Assembly: GCA_945949175.1 (NCBI GenBank)
Contig: CAMFDU010000002.1
Coordinates: forward strand, 1-64,000
Length of the DNA stretch: 64,000 nucleotides
Reading direction: 5' to 3'
Source: Gulosibacter massiliensis
Lineage (GTDB): Bacteria; Actinomycetota; Actinomycetes; Actinomycetales; Microbacteriaceae
Shown: positions 36,476 through 45,141 of the stretch, one piece after another
How the letters are laid out: every line of letters begins with the position of its first letter
Position numbering within the stretch: position 1 is the first letter of the stretch
The notes under the pieces: model-generated
What the model was told of the DNA's origin: nothing
Database searches by the model: none
What the model saw: only the letters and a program-made list of their open reading frames with translations
Translations under genes and position numbers: made by a program

Positions 36476-37141
36476 TCAGCGAACGTCCATCGCAACGGCA
36501 CGAACGGGTGCACCATCGATTCCGATGAATTTCATCGGTAGCAACGACACGAGCGGGCCGGCGAAGTCAATCGACTCGAGGTTGCACAGGTTTTCACAGA
36601 TAACGCCGCCAACCTTGGCAATGAGGTGGTGGGCGGGGAATCCTTCGCCTGGATGAGTGTCGTCGGGCGTTTCGTCGATGTTAAGTGCGTCGAGCCCGAT
36701 TGTGCGAACACCCCGGTCAAGGAGGAACGACACGAGTCCGGCATCGAGGAACGGATTGTCGAAGTACGCGGGGGTTCCGTAGTGACGAGCCCAACCGGTG
36801 TTAACGAGGACGATGTCGCCGGCGCGGGCAGACTCGGCTTCGGTTCGAACAGAATCAAGAGTGATGCGCTGGCGAGCCGCTACGCCGTCGCAGTGCAGGA
36901 CCACGCCACGACCGACGAATCGATCCAGTGCAACTTCATCAATCTTTTCGGTGTCGTCATCGAAATGGAATGGCGCATCGACGTGCGTTCCGCTTTGGCT
37001 TCCCATGTGAATCGACACGAGGTTGAACCCGTCGTTGGCAATCGTCGCATGTTGGGCGATGTGTGGAACGGGGTCACCGGGATACACCACGGTCTCGGCA
37101 GTGATTTCGCGGGAAAGGTCAACGACACGAACTATCTCCAT
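36476..37141 (-). CDS. Cyclase-family metal hydrolase (kynurenine formamidase-like fold)
   Basis: A 221-residue enzyme of the Cyclase family (PF04199 type). The metal-binding signature is HMGSQSGTHVDAPFHF (about 46-61); DLSREITAETVVYPGDP near the start and HHLIAKVGGVICENLCNL later are also typical. Members hydrolyse formamides, cyclic amides or other C-N bonds, for example kynurenine formamidase and isatin hydrolase. No tryptophan-catabolic gene is nearby, so the substrate is open. With the regulator it forms a two-gene operon divergent from an NCS1 permease. The promoter is of leaderless type. Confidence 0.85.
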   Translation of the reverse strand: MEIVRVVDLSREITAETVVYPGDPVPHIAQHATIANDGFNLVSIHMGSQSGTHVDAPFHFDDDTEKIDEVALDRFVGRGVVLHCDGVAARQRITLDSVRTEAESARAGDIVLVNTGWARHYGTPAYFDNPFLDAGLVSFLLDRGVRTIGLDALNIDETPDDTHPGEGFPAHHLIAKVGGVICENLCNLESIDFAGPLVSLLPMKFIGIDGAPVRAVAMDVR

Positions 37142-37147
37142 GAGAAA

Positions 37148-37153
37148 AAACTA
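37148..37153 (-). promoter_or_regulatory. -10 hexamer of the cyclase/XRE operon, leaderless type
   Basis: On the minus strand TAGTTT is followed by six bases and then ATG (37141). The dyad at 37154-37168 sits immediately upstream, in the spacer. Confidence 0.5.
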
Positions 37154-37168
37154 TTGCCTGAGAGGCAA
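37154..37168. promoter_or_regulatory. Dyad TTGCCT-GAG-AGGCAA, candidate operator of the XRE-cupin regulator
   Basis: A perfect inverted repeat with 6-base arms lies directly against the cyclase -10 and about 55 bases before the permease start. Binding here would repress the regulator's own operon and could act on the divergent permease operon. Confidence 0.5.
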
Positions 37169-37221
37169 GAAAGGAATAGCATGGCGTCACATTGCTTTGC
37201 CAACCTTTAGAGAGGATAACG

Positions 37222-38703
37222 ATGAGCAACGTTGCTCAGAACCCCAAACCGAAAATCACCGAGGTCGAAGGCTTCGGAATTGACACCATTCCCGACGCCG
37301 ACCGCACGTCGACGCCGCGCGACTTGTTTCGCATCCAGTTCGGAGGCGCAAACACCTTTGCCACCGTTCTGCTCGGAACCTTCCCCATCTTTTTTGGACT
37401 CTCCTTTTGGGAGGGCGTCGGCGCCGCCGTTCTCGGTGTGCTCGTCGGAACACTGTTCCTCATGCCGATGGGACTCTTTGGTCCTCGCACCGGAACCAAC
37501 AATGCGGTCGCATCGGGTGCACACCTCGGTGTCACCGGGCGTATCGCCGGTTCGTTCCTGTCGCTGCTGACCGCAATCGCGTTCTATTCGATTTCGGTGT
37601 GGGTCGGTGGTGACGCCCTCGTCGGCGCATTCGTTCGCTTGTTCGGCGCCGAGGACTCCCCGATGCTGCGCATCAGCCTCTACTCACTCATCGGACTCAT
37701 CGTGATCGTCGTCGTGGTTTACGGCTATCAGTTCATGTTGCTCATCAACCGCATCGCGGTGTGGGCCAACACGGTTCTGATGCTGCTCGCCATCGTCGCT
37801 TTCGCCAGCGTCTTCGACCCTTCGTATGCCGGTTCGGGTGAATACTTGCTCGGTGGCTTCTGGCCGACGTTCATCCTGTCAGCCCTCATCGTCATGTCGA
37901 ACCCGATCTCATTCGGAGCCTTCCTCGGCGACTGGTCGCGTTACATCCCGAACGGAACGTCAAATGGCAAGCTTGCGCTCGCCACGCTCGGCGCCCAGTC
38001 AATGACGTTGATTCCGTTCATCTTCGGTGTCGCAACGGCGACGTTGGTGACCGGCGGGGACTACGTTGTCGGACTCATCGGCGCTGCGCCAGAGTGGTAC
38101 GCCTACCTCATCATCATCGTTGCGTTCGTCGGTGGTTTGTCCACGGGTAGCACCTCGCTTTACGGAACCGGGCTCGACTTCTCATCCGTGTTCCCCAAAC
38201 TGACTCGCGTTCAGGCAACCATTGCCATCGGTACCGTCGCTTTCGCGTTCATCGTGATTGGTCGTCTGTACTTCGACCTGCTCGGTGCCGTCAACGGATT
38301 CGTCGGTGCAATCGTCGTGACCACTACTCCGTGGATGATCATCATGGCAATCGGATTCTGGAACCGTCGAGGTTGGTACAGCGTCGAAGATCTTCAGGTC
38401 TTCAACCGCGGCAAGAAGGGCGGCCGCTACTGGTACAACAACGGAATCAACTATCGTGCAATGGTCGCATGGGTCGTCTCGGCAGTCCTTGGCCTGCAGT
38501 TTGCCTACTACCCGCCAATCATCGAAGGACAGTGGAACGCGGTTGCGGGTGGAGTCGACCTCAGTCTCATCGTCGCAATTGTTTCAGCAGCCGTGTTGTA
38601 CATTGGCGCGTTGATTATCTTCCCGGAGCCCGACTATGTGTTCGGACCGAAGGGTCCCCGCATCGGTCGTTCGGTGAAGTCCACCATTCCGCCCGTCCGT
38701 TAG
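37222..38703 (+). CDS. NCS1-family permease (purine/cytosine permease-like)
   Basis: A 493-residue membrane transporter with about twelve helices. The N-terminal RTSTPRDLFRIQFGGANTF, GTNNAVASGAHLGVTGRIAG and a middle ASVFDPSYAGSGE region fit the NCS1 (nucleobase-cation symporter) family of cytosine, allantoin and related permeases. An AGAGAGGA ribosome-binding site supports ATG 37222 over an upstream codon. It leads the permease-ureohydrolase-NTF2 operon. The substrate is not known but should be a nitrogenous small molecule. Confidence 0.85.
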   Translation: MSNVAQNPKPKITEVEGFGIDTIPDADRTSTPRDLFRIQFGGANTFATVLLGTFPIFFGLSFWEGVGAAVLGVLVGTLFLMPMGLFGPRTGTNNAVASGAHLGVTGRIAGSFLSLLTAIAFYSISVWVGGDALVGAFVRLFGAEDSPMLRISLYSLIGLIVIVVVVYGYQFMLLINRIAVWANTVLMLLAIVAFASVFDPSYAGSGEYLLGGFWPTFILSALIVMSNPISFGAFLGDWSRYIPNGTSNGKLALATLGAQSMTLIPFIFGVATATLVTGGDYVVGLIGAAPEWYAYLIIIVAFVGGLSTGSTSLYGTGLDFSSVFPKLTRVQATIAIGTVAFAFIVIGRLYFDLLGAVNGFVGAIVVTTTPWMIIMAIGFWNRRGWYSVEDLQVFNRGKKGGRYWYNNGINYRAMVAWVVSAVLGLQFAYYPPIIEGQWNAVAGGVDLSLIVAIVSAAVLYIGALIIFPEPDYVFGPKGPRIGRSVKSTIPPVR

Positions 38704-38712
38704 AAAGCTGCA

Positions 38713-39684
38713 ATGACTGGTCCCGTCCCCCGCGACAACGCGGGAAACAAGGTCGGACAGGTCGATGCGACGGTGGTGCCCCGGTTCGCCGGGGCACCTA
38801 CCTTCGCTCGCCTTCCCCGGCGCGATGAAGTATCCCGAGCCGATATTGCGGTGGTCGGGATTCCGTTTGATGCCGGCGTCAGCTATCGACCCGGTGCGCG
38901 TTTTGGGCCGGGGCACATTCGCGAATCGTCGCGCCTTTTGCGCCCGTATAACCCCGCCCAGGACGCGATGCCGTTTGCGCTCGCGCAAGTCGTGGACGCG
39001 GGTGACCTCGGGGTTAACCCATTCGATATCGCTCAAGCAATCAGCCAGATCGAAGCGGGCATGGACGAACTGACGGCCGATGGAACCAAGGTTGTCACCC
39101 TTGGCGGCGACCACACTATTGCGTACCCCATCCTCAAGTCCTTGCACAAAAAACACGGGCCAATTGCAGTAATTCACTTCGATGCCCACCTTGACACCTG
39201 GGACACCTATTTCGGCGCACCCTTGACTCATGGGACGCCCTTTCGCCGTGCGAGTGAAGACGGCTTCCTCGACCTCTCTGGCTGCTTGCACGTCGGTATC
39301 CGCGGCCCTCTGTACGCGGACACTGACTTGTCCGACGACACGGCACTTGGTTTCCAGGTTCTGCGATCCATGGATGCCGACGAACTCGGTATCGACGAGA
39401 TGATTGTCAGAATGCTTGCTCGAGTCGGGGATAGACCGGTTTACGTATCTATCGATGTCGACGTGATGGACCCGGCGTTCACGCCCGGAACGGGAACGCC
39501 AGAGGCCGGCGGACTGTCGAGTCGCGAGATGCTGAGACTTGTCCGAGCGCTTGATGGCGTGAATCTGGTCGGCGCGGACATCGTTGAAGTTGCCCCAGCC
39601 TATGACCACGCCGAGATTACCGGCATTGCCGCCGCTCACCTCGCCTACGAGCTGATCACGGTGCTTGCGCGGAGAATCTCGTGA
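38713..39684 (+). CDS. Ureohydrolase (agmatinase/guanidinobutyrase-like)
   Basis: A binuclear Mn hydrolase of 323 residues in the arginase/agmatinase superfamily. The three metal motifs are intact: [23 protein letters not shown] and [22 protein letters not shown]. It releases urea from a guanidino compound; agmatine, guanidinobutyrate, guanidinopropionate and guanidine itself are all possible for this subgroup. It lies 9 bases after an NCS1 permease, suggesting the imported substrate is a guanidino or related compound. The next gene overlaps by 4 bases. Confidence 0.88.
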   Translation: MTGPVPRDNAGNKVGQVDATVVPRFAGAPTFARLPRRDEVSRADIAVVGIPFDAGVSYRPGARFGPGHIRESSRLLRPYNPAQDAMPFALAQVVDAGDLGVNPFDIAQAISQIEAGMDELTADGTKVVTLGGDHTIAYPILKSLHKKHGPIAVIHFDAHLDTWDTYFGAPLTHGTPFRRASEDGFLDLSGCLHVGIRGPLYADTDLSDDTALGFQVLRSMDADELGIDEMIVRMLARVGDRPVYVSIDVDVMDPAFTPGTGTPEAGGLSSREMLRLVRALDGVNLVGADIVEVAPAYDHAEITGIAAAHLAYELITVLARRIS

Positions 39685-40076
39685 GTGCGGTCGACGAGGT
39701 TGTGGCCGCAGCGACAAAGATCGTCGACGACTTTGGGAACCACCGAACGGACGACTATTTTTCAGGATTTGCGGCTGACGCAACGTTCATGTTCTACACG
39801 CACACCGAACGACTCAATTCGCGCGCCGAATACGAAGCGTTGTGGGCGTTGTGGGAAAAGGACGACGGATTCCGTGTTCACGGTTGCCGATCGCGCGACC
39901 AGAGGGTTCAGATTCTCAGTGAATCTGCGGCAGTTTTCACTCACTACGTCGAGAGCGACGTGGAAATTGGTGGTGACGTGTCAACCATCAACGAGCGGGA
40001 AACCATCGTCTTCGAGCGCCGAGACGGATCCTGGGTCGCCGTTCACGAGCACCTTTCGCCCGAGAACGCGGGGTAA
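39681..40076 (+). CDS. NTF2-like (SnoaL/DUF4440) small protein
   Basis: A 131-residue cone-fold protein: an N-terminal helix [42 protein letters not shown], then strands through VFTHYVES and a closing [13 protein letters not shown]. Members of this fold act as isomerases, hydrolases or ligand binders. The start GTG overlaps the ureohydrolase stop by 4 bases, so it is translationally coupled and probably acts on the same pathway. The specific role is unknown. Confidence 0.8.
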   Translation: MSAVDEVVAAATKIVDDFGNHRTDDYFSGFAADATFMFYTHTERLNSRAEYEALWALWEKDDGFRVHGCRSRDQRVQILSESAAVFTHYVESDVEIGGDVSTINERETIVFERRDGSWVAVHEHLSPENAG

Positions 40077-40083
40077 TCCCCTT

Positions 40084-40104
40084 TGTTACGCCGTTGACGT
40101 AACA
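40084..40104. promoter_or_regulatory. Inverted repeat upstream of cysK
   Basis: TGTTACG and CGTAACA are separated by seven bases. There is no T tract, so it is not a typical terminator. It lies just after the NTF2-like gene and about 30 bases before the putative cysK -10, so it may be an operator. Confidence 0.35.
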
Positions 40105-40131
40105 CAACTGCGGCGAATGCACCCCTGTTTG

Positions 40132-40137
40132 TAGGCT
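40132..40137 (+). promoter_or_regulatory. Candidate -10 of cysK-cysE
   Basis: TAGGCT lies about 32 bases before ATG, leaving a leader that carries CAGGAGA. Confidence 0.4.
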
Positions 40138-40169
40138 CAAGTTACGAACCAACCCACCAGGAGACATTC

Positions 40170-41105
40170 ATGGCGCGCATTTTTTCGGATATCACCGAAG
40201 CCTTTGGGAACACCCCACTCGTCAGGCTCAACCGTGTGACGGACGGATCTGAAGCGATTGTCCTCGCCAAACTCGAGTTCTACAACCCGACCTCGAGCGT
40301 CAAGGACCGACTCGGTGTCGCCGTGGTTGACGCCGCAGAGGCGTCGGGTGAACTCAAGCCCGGTGGAACGATTGTCGAGGCGACCAGTGGAAACACCGGA
40401 ATTGCCCTTGCCATGGTCGGCGCCGCGCGTGGCTACAAGGTTGTGCTGACGATGCCGGAATCAATGTCGATTGAACGTCGCGCTCTTCTCAGAGGATTCG
40501 GTGCGGAACTTGTTTTGACGCCAGCACCCGAAGGGATGAAAGGCGCAGTGTCCCGTGCCGAGGAAATCGCCGCGGAACGCCCCGGCGCTGTTCTCGCTCG
40601 TCAATTTGAAAACGAAGCCAACCCCGAGATTCACCGAAAGACGACCGCTGTCGAGATTTGGAATGACACCGACGGAGCCGTCGACATCTTTGTTGCCGGG
40701 GTAGGTACGGGTGGAACGATCACCGGGACCGGCCAGGTACTCAAGAAAAAGAAGCCCAGCGTCAGGGTCGTCGCGGTCGAGCCCATCGACTCACCGATCC
40801 TCAATGGCGGCGCACCAGGCCCTCACAAGATTCAGGGCATCGGAGCGAATTTCGTTCCCGGCGTTCTTGACCGCGACGTCTATGACGAGGTCATCGACGT
40901 GTCAATCACCGATTCGGTTGATACGGCTCGTCGTCTCGCGCGCGAGGAGGGCATCATGGCGGGAATCTCGTCGGGTGCCACCGCGTGGGCGGCACTCGAA
41001 CTGGCGAAGCGACCCGAGAACAAGGGCAAGACAATCGTTGTGATCCTCGCTTCCTACGGAGAGCGATATCTGTCGACAGTGCTGTTTGAGGGTATTCTCG
41101 ACTAG
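40170..41105 (+). CDS. cysK: Cysteine synthase (O-acetylserine sulfhydrylase)
   Basis: A PLP enzyme making cysteine from O-acetylserine and sulfide. It has 311 residues, with the PLP lysine in [12 protein letters not shown] (about 35-46), the phosphate/substrate loop [11 protein letters not shown] and [22 protein letters not shown] precedes ATG. cysE follows with no spacer, so both partners of the cysteine synthase complex are made from one message. Confidence 0.96.
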   Translation: MARIFSDITEAFGNTPLVRLNRVTDGSEAIVLAKLEFYNPTSSVKDRLGVAVVDAAEASGELKPGGTIVEATSGNTGIALAMVGAARGYKVVLTMPESMSIERRALLRGFGAELVLTPAPEGMKGAVSRAEEIAAERPGAVLARQFENEANPEIHRKTTAVEIWNDTDGAVDIFVAGVGTGGTITGTGQVLKKKKPSVRVVAVEPIDSPILNGGAPGPHKIQGIGANFVPGVLDRDVYDEVIDVSITDSVDTARRLAREEGIMAGISSGATAWAALELAKRPENKGKTIVVILASYGERYLSTVLFEGILD

Positions 41106-41648
41106 GTGACCCCTCTCCGACGAATTCGCGAGGACCTCGCGATGGCGTTGGACCGCGACCCGGCGACGCGCACGCGCACCGAAGCCTTTTGGGTGCTGTC
41201 GGGGTTGCACGCTGTCTGGTGGTACCGGCTGACGCACACGCTGTGGGGTTGGGGATGGAGGTTCATCGCCCGCCTTATCTCGCAGATTGTGCGGTGGTGG
41301 ACTCTCATCGAGATTCACCCCGGAGCCACGATTGGTGATCGCTTGTTCATCGACCATGGTGCCGGTGTCGTCATCGGTGAAACGGCCGTCATCGGCGACG
41401 ATTGCACCTTTTATCACGGAGTCACGCTCGGTGGTCAAGGCGAGGTTAAAAATGGCCGCCGGCATCCCGCCGTGGGCGACCGAGTCGCAATCGGCGCCAG
41501 TGCCGTAATCCTGGGACCCATCACCGTCGGCGACAACGCCCTGATTGGCGCAGGTGCCGTGGTGCTCACGGACGTCCCAGCGAACCGAACCGCCGTGGGC
41601 GTACCGGCAAGATTGCTCCCCAAATCCCCCCGACGGTCGCGGTCATGA
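41106..41648 (+). CDS. cysE: Serine O-acetyltransferase
   Basis: Acetylates serine with acetyl-CoA to make the CysK substrate. The short 180-residue form has an N-terminal helical part and a left-handed hexapeptide beta helix (IHPGATIGDRLFIDHGAGVV, GEVKNGRRHPAVGDRVAIG). Start is GTG directly after the cysK stop. The extreme C-terminus ends in KSPRRSRS rather than the Ile that inserts into CysK in many bacteria, so complex formation may be weak. The end overlaps the next start by 4 bases. Confidence 0.94.
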   Translation: MTPLRRIREDLAMALDRDPATRTRTEAFWVLSGLHAVWWYRLTHTLWGWGWRFIARLISQIVRWWTLIEIHPGATIGDRLFIDHGAGVVIGETAVIGDDCTFYHGVTLGGQGEVKNGRRHPAVGDRVAIGASAVILGPITVGDNALIGAGAVVLTDVPANRTAVGVPARLLPKSPRRSRS

Positions 41649-42358
41649 TCAAATTCATCACGCGCGTGTTGTTCCCGCCGATCATTCGCGTGCTGTTCGC
41701 GGCGACAATAATCGGTCGGGGAAACATGCCGGCAAAAGGCGGCGTGATTCTGGCGAGCAACCACCGATCTTTTTTTGACTCGGTGATTATCACCTTGTTG
41801 TCTCGGAGGCCCGTTTCCTTTCTTGCGAAAGAGGAGTATTTCACGGGCAAAGGATTCAAAGGTTGGTTGTCGAAAAGATTCTTTGAATCCATCGATGCTA
41901 TTCCCGTGAACCGTCGTTCCGCCTCGGCCGCTCAGGATGCGCTGGATTCCGGTCTTGCGCGACTTGTCGACGGGGAATCCTTCGCAATGTATCCAGAAGG
42001 GACACGCTCGCTCGACGGTCGGCTTTACCGCGGAAAGACGGGTGTCGCGTGGCTCGCACTCACCGCGAATGTCCCGGTCGTCCCGGTTGCATTAACGGGC
42101 ACTGACAAGATTCAGCCGGTGGGTACCAAGGGAATTCGCTTGGCGAAGTTGCGCATCGAATACGGCCAACCGATGGACCTCTCGAGCTACGGTGAGGCCT
42201 CGAGCGGCAAAGCGCGACGCGAGGCAACGGATGCCATCATGATCGAGATTCAGAAGATGTCTGGGCAGGAATTCGCCGGGATATATAACGAGAAACCCGC
42301 CACCACGATCAAAGCGAAGGTCAGGCGCTTGTTCCGGGGCCGGGCTCCACTGACGTAG
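41645..42358 (+). CDS. plsC: 1-acyl-sn-glycerol-3-phosphate acyltransferase (PlsC family)
   Basis: A membrane-associated acyltransferase for phosphatidic acid synthesis, 237 residues. The catalytic NHRSFFDS (HX4D) is at about 39-46 and the glycerol-phosphate motif YPEGTRS at about 117-123, with an N-terminal hydrophobic stretch. It is translationally coupled to cysE by a 4-base overlap, although the link to cysteine synthesis is not obvious. The last 38 bases overlap the convergent thioredoxin gene. Confidence 0.88.
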   Translation: MIKFITRVLFPPIIRVLFAATIIGRGNMPAKGGVILASNHRSFFDSVIITLLSRRPVSFLAKEEYFTGKGFKGWLSKRFFESIDAIPVNRRSASAAQDALDSGLARLVDGESFAMYPEGTRSLDGRLYRGKTGVAWLALTANVPVVPVALTGTDKIQPVGTKGIRLAKLRIEYGQPMDLSSYGEASSGKARREATDAIMIEIQKMSGQEFAGIYNEKPATTIKAKVRRLFRGRAPLT

Positions 42359-42716
42359 CGGTTTCGGCAAGTTCTGCGCGAATCGCATCCATGTCAAGCC
42401 CACGTGCTTGGGCGATGATGTCTTCGAGCGCTGATTCTGGAGCAGCGCCGGCCTGATTGAACAACAAAATTCCGTCGCGGAACATCATGAGTGTCGGAAT
42501 GGACTTGATTCCGGCCATTGCCGATAACTCTTGTTCTTTCTCGGTGTCGACCTTCGCAAACGTGATGTCGGGATGTTTGTCGCTGACTCGTTCGAAGATC
42601 GGACCGAATTGTCGGCACGGCCCACACCACTCTGCCCAAAAGTCGACAAGTACGAACGAGTTTTCCGCGACGATTGCCTCTTCGAAAGCAGTTTTGTCGA
42701 ATATTACGGTTGCCAT
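42321..42716 (-). CDS. trxA: Thioredoxin
   Basis: A cytosolic disulfide reductase. The 131-residue product has the active site WAEWCGPCRQF (Cys-Gly-Pro-Cys, about residues 31-34) and the cis-proline region IKSIPTLMMFRDG. The C-terminal 25 residues (ending SVEPGPGTSA) extend beyond the fold and are encoded antisense to the end of plsC. It is separate from the cys genes but fits the same sulfur/redox neighbourhood. Confidence 0.94.
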   Translation of the reverse strand: MATVIFDKTAFEEAIVAENSFVLVDFWAEWCGPCRQFGPIFERVSDKHPDITFAKVDTEKEQELSAMAGIKSIPTLMMFRDGILLFNQAGAAPESALEDIIAQARGLDMDAIRAELAETATSVEPGPGTSA

Positions 42717-42742
42717 GAATCTCTTTCTGTCGTGTCACCAGT

Positions 42743-44515
42743 CTAAATCGAGTCAGCCTCTGGTTTTGTTGCCCTGGAGGCGATGACCGCCGACACGGTG
42801 ACACGATCATCATTTGTCAATGACCAATTCACTGCCAGCTCATCGTAGAGCGCCATTCCTAGCCCGGCTCGATGGTTAGCAGACACGCGCGTCCCATTGT
42901 TTTCGGCGGTCACAGTTACTGTTTCAGGGGTTGACCGTGTCATCGAGATTACGGTTTCGGTGGCGTGACCGTGACGGATTGCGTTAGAGATCATCTCGAG
43001 AGAAATGATGTGAATCGCCTCGGAGGCTTCGCGGTCAGCCGCAGCTGACGCCCACACCTCTTGGTCGCCTTCGAGGGTGATGGTGCACATTCCCGCCCAA
43101 AAATCGACGAGGTCGCGGATTGCCCTTACGGGGTCGATGGACTCAACCGGTTCGTTCATCGAGATGTCCAGTGCCGACCTCACAACATCGATAGCGTTCT
43201 CACGCTCTTCGGTCGAAAGTTTCCCCTTGCCGGATCGAAGAAGTCGAGCCTGGGCATGGACGCGGGACTGAACGGCTGAGTGGAGTGTGTGTGTCAGATG
43301 GCGTTGGCGCAACCACGAGCGCCGACGGGCTTCCGACAACTGAATCAGCATCTGGATCCGCGCTCTGTCAAGACGGGACAGTTCTATGCGACTCGAGTAA
43401 GCGCCAATAATGATGAGTTGATACAACAGGCCCAAGAGTGGTAAGGCGATGCTACTAACAAGCCACGGCTGAAATTCGATTCCAGCGGGAAAAATCAAGC
43501 TTTGGTTGATGAGGTGCGGCGGAATCCACGCCACTGAATGGACTCCTGCGATGATGAGCCCGCTGAAGATAAATGGCAACCGTCGATTTCCAACAATCAC
43601 ACTAAAGATTCGAATGAGTGCAAAGACACACAATCCCGAAACCATTGAGGCAATAAAGGCGTTGGCAGTCGGGAATACGTCCAAGAGAACGGTGCCAGAA
43701 CCTAGAAAAACACCGAGGCCGGAATAGATTGCGTTGACTTGTTCTCGGATTCGTGGGCGAGAGGGGTCGATGACCTCCCGCAATCTTCGACTAGGTTTTT
43801 CCGGGAGGGCCGATCCGGTTGTTGCCAAGGTGTGACTGAGTGGGCGCACCACATCGGTGGCGAAGGAATCAATTTTGCCGGCCAATTCCGAACGAGTACC
43901 TCGGCCAATCTTAAGGTCGTCAACGAGAGCAGATATCGCTGGACGCAGTTTTTCATTCACTTCTTTAAGCAATCGGCTGCTGCTCGTTTTCAACTCTGCA
44001 AGGATGCGGTCCCGCTTCAGTTCGGTGGCCGAAATCTCGTTGCGCGTTGAGATTACTTTCTCGCGCGAAATCACGACCCGACTCACGACAAGAGAAACGA
44101 GAGCCATCACTAGCGGCAGACTGAACGCACTGAGGAACACACGTGATGCAAGGTGGGACGTCAATTCCAGGTCGGTAAAATTCATAACGCCCGACACAAT
44201 CGTGCCTCGTAGTGCTCCTGCAACGAACAGTGCCCCAATCACGATGGGGATGGATTTACGCCATTTGGCCGGGAGAACTAGACGGACGAGTAGCACGAGG
44301 AATGCCGCCACGGATGCCGAGAACACTGCAACGCCAAGGGCGACGGGAAGCGATGGAACGGCGAGACGTCCCAATTCGGACGCCGTAGTGGGCACAATTG
44401 TGATGGCAGCGTAAGGGATGATAGTGACCGCGCGAAATGGCCAACCTGTTCCTAAAACTTCGACGAGTTCACGCGGTCGAAGGACATTTTCGTATTGCTC
44501 GCGCTTAGCGGCCAT
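42743..44515 (-). CDS. Sensor histidine kinase with two membrane blocks
   Basis: A 590-residue sensor. An N-terminal block has four or five membrane helices (about 25-150). A cytosolic coiled-coil stretch (about 155-260, e.g. SRLLKEVNEKLRPAISALVD) is followed by a second block of several helices (about 275-395), then a dimerisation region SWLRQRHLTHTLHSAVQSRV and an ATPase domain with the N box EMISNAIRHGHAT and glycine box HRAGLGMALYDEL. It is closest to NarL-partner kinases (HisKA_3-like), though the phospho-His box is divergent. The ATG at 44515 overlaps the response regulator end by 11 bases. Confidence 0.8.
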   Translation of the reverse strand: MAAKREQYENVLRPRELVEVLGTGWPFRAVTIIPYAAITIVPTTASELGRLAVPSLPVALGVAVFSASVAAFLVLLVRLVLPAKWRKSIPIVIGALFVAGALRGTIVSGVMNFTDLELTSHLASRVFLSAFSLPLVMALVSLVVSRVVISREKVISTRNEISATELKRDRILAELKTSSSRLLKEVNEKLRPAISALVDDLKIGRGTRSELAGKIDSFATDVVRPLSHTLATTGSALPEKPSRRLREVIDPSRPRIREQVNAIYSGLGVFLGSGTVLLDVFPTANAFIASMVSGLCVFALIRIFSVIVGNRRLPFIFSGLIIAGVHSVAWIPPHLINQSLIFPAGIEFQPWLVSSIALPLLGLLYQLIIIGAYSSRIELSRLDRARIQMLIQLSEARRRSWLRQRHLTHTLHSAVQSRVHAQARLLRSGKGKLSTEERENAIDVVRSALDISMNEPVESIDPVRAIRDLVDFWAGMCTITLEGDQEVWASAAADREASEAIHIISLEMISNAIRHGHATETVISMTRSTPETVTVTAENNGTRVSANHRAGLGMALYDELAVNWSLTNDDRVTVSAVIASRATKPEADSI

Positions 44516-45140
44516 TGAGCTGGTCCCAATAAAGTCTGGCGAGCTGTACCCGAGCACTTGGGCCGGGCGGGATGTTCGCCGCAGCCATCGTGCGGGACAG
44601 CAATCGCTCAACGGCACGAACCGTGGTTGCGCGGGCGGCCGCAATTTCGTCATTGCTCAGGCCTTCCGAAACCAGTTTGAGAACGCCAATCTGAGTGTTA
44701 GACAACGATTGGGTCGCGGTTTCGACCATGGGGGGCCTGGCGACGCCCGTGCGGACATCTAATGCTTGGGTGACAGCGGCACGTAATGCCGCGGTTGAAC
44801 TGATTTCCGTCTTTACAATATAGGACGCGTCGTCCGGGATCGCACTCCACCCTTTGCCCGTAATTCGGGGATCGGCAAGGTTGGTGATGAAGACAACGCC
44901 AATTGACGGATTGTCGGCGCGCGCGCGTTGAACGACGTCAATTCCCGTCGGGCCCAACCCGAGGTCGATATCGGCAATAACCAGTGACGCAGAAGTGGCT
45001 TTTACGGCAGTGATTGCCGACAGTGCGTCCCCCGTTTGGGTGACATTCCACCCCTCGGCCTCGAGGATTTCAGCGATGATGCTGCAGATTAGCGGCTCGT
45101 CGTCGACGACGACGGCGAAACCCAGAGACGACCCGGTCAC
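44505..45140 (-). CDS. NarL/LuxR-family response regulator
   Basis: A 211-residue regulator. The receiver domain has acidic Asp13-Asp14 and phospho-Asp57 (in VIADIDLG) and a conserved Thr/Lys side. The C-terminal LuxR-type helix-turn-helix is SNTQIGVLKLVSEGLSNDEI plus RAVERLLSRTM. I start it at GTG 45140, one base after the upstream stop, rather than a longer reading overlapping that gene. It pairs with the kinase downstream. Confidence 0.85.
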   Translation of the reverse strand: MTGSSLGFAVVVDDEPLICSIIAEILEAEGWNVTQTGDALSAITAVKATSASLVIADIDLGLGPTGIDVVQRARADNPSIGVVFITNLADPRITGKGWSAIPDDASYIVKTEISSTAALRAAVTQALDVRTGVARPPMVETATQSLSNTQIGVLKLVSEGLSNDEIAAARATTVRAVERLLSRTMAAANIPPGPSARVQLARLYWDQLNGR

Positions 45141-45141
45141 G

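Noticed and set aside
37142-37221. CTGAGA and CTCTCAGGCAA words suggesting a TPP or glycine riboswitch
   Set aside because: The other conserved blocks of either riboswitch are missing and the region is only 80 bases. The simple dyad explains the words better.
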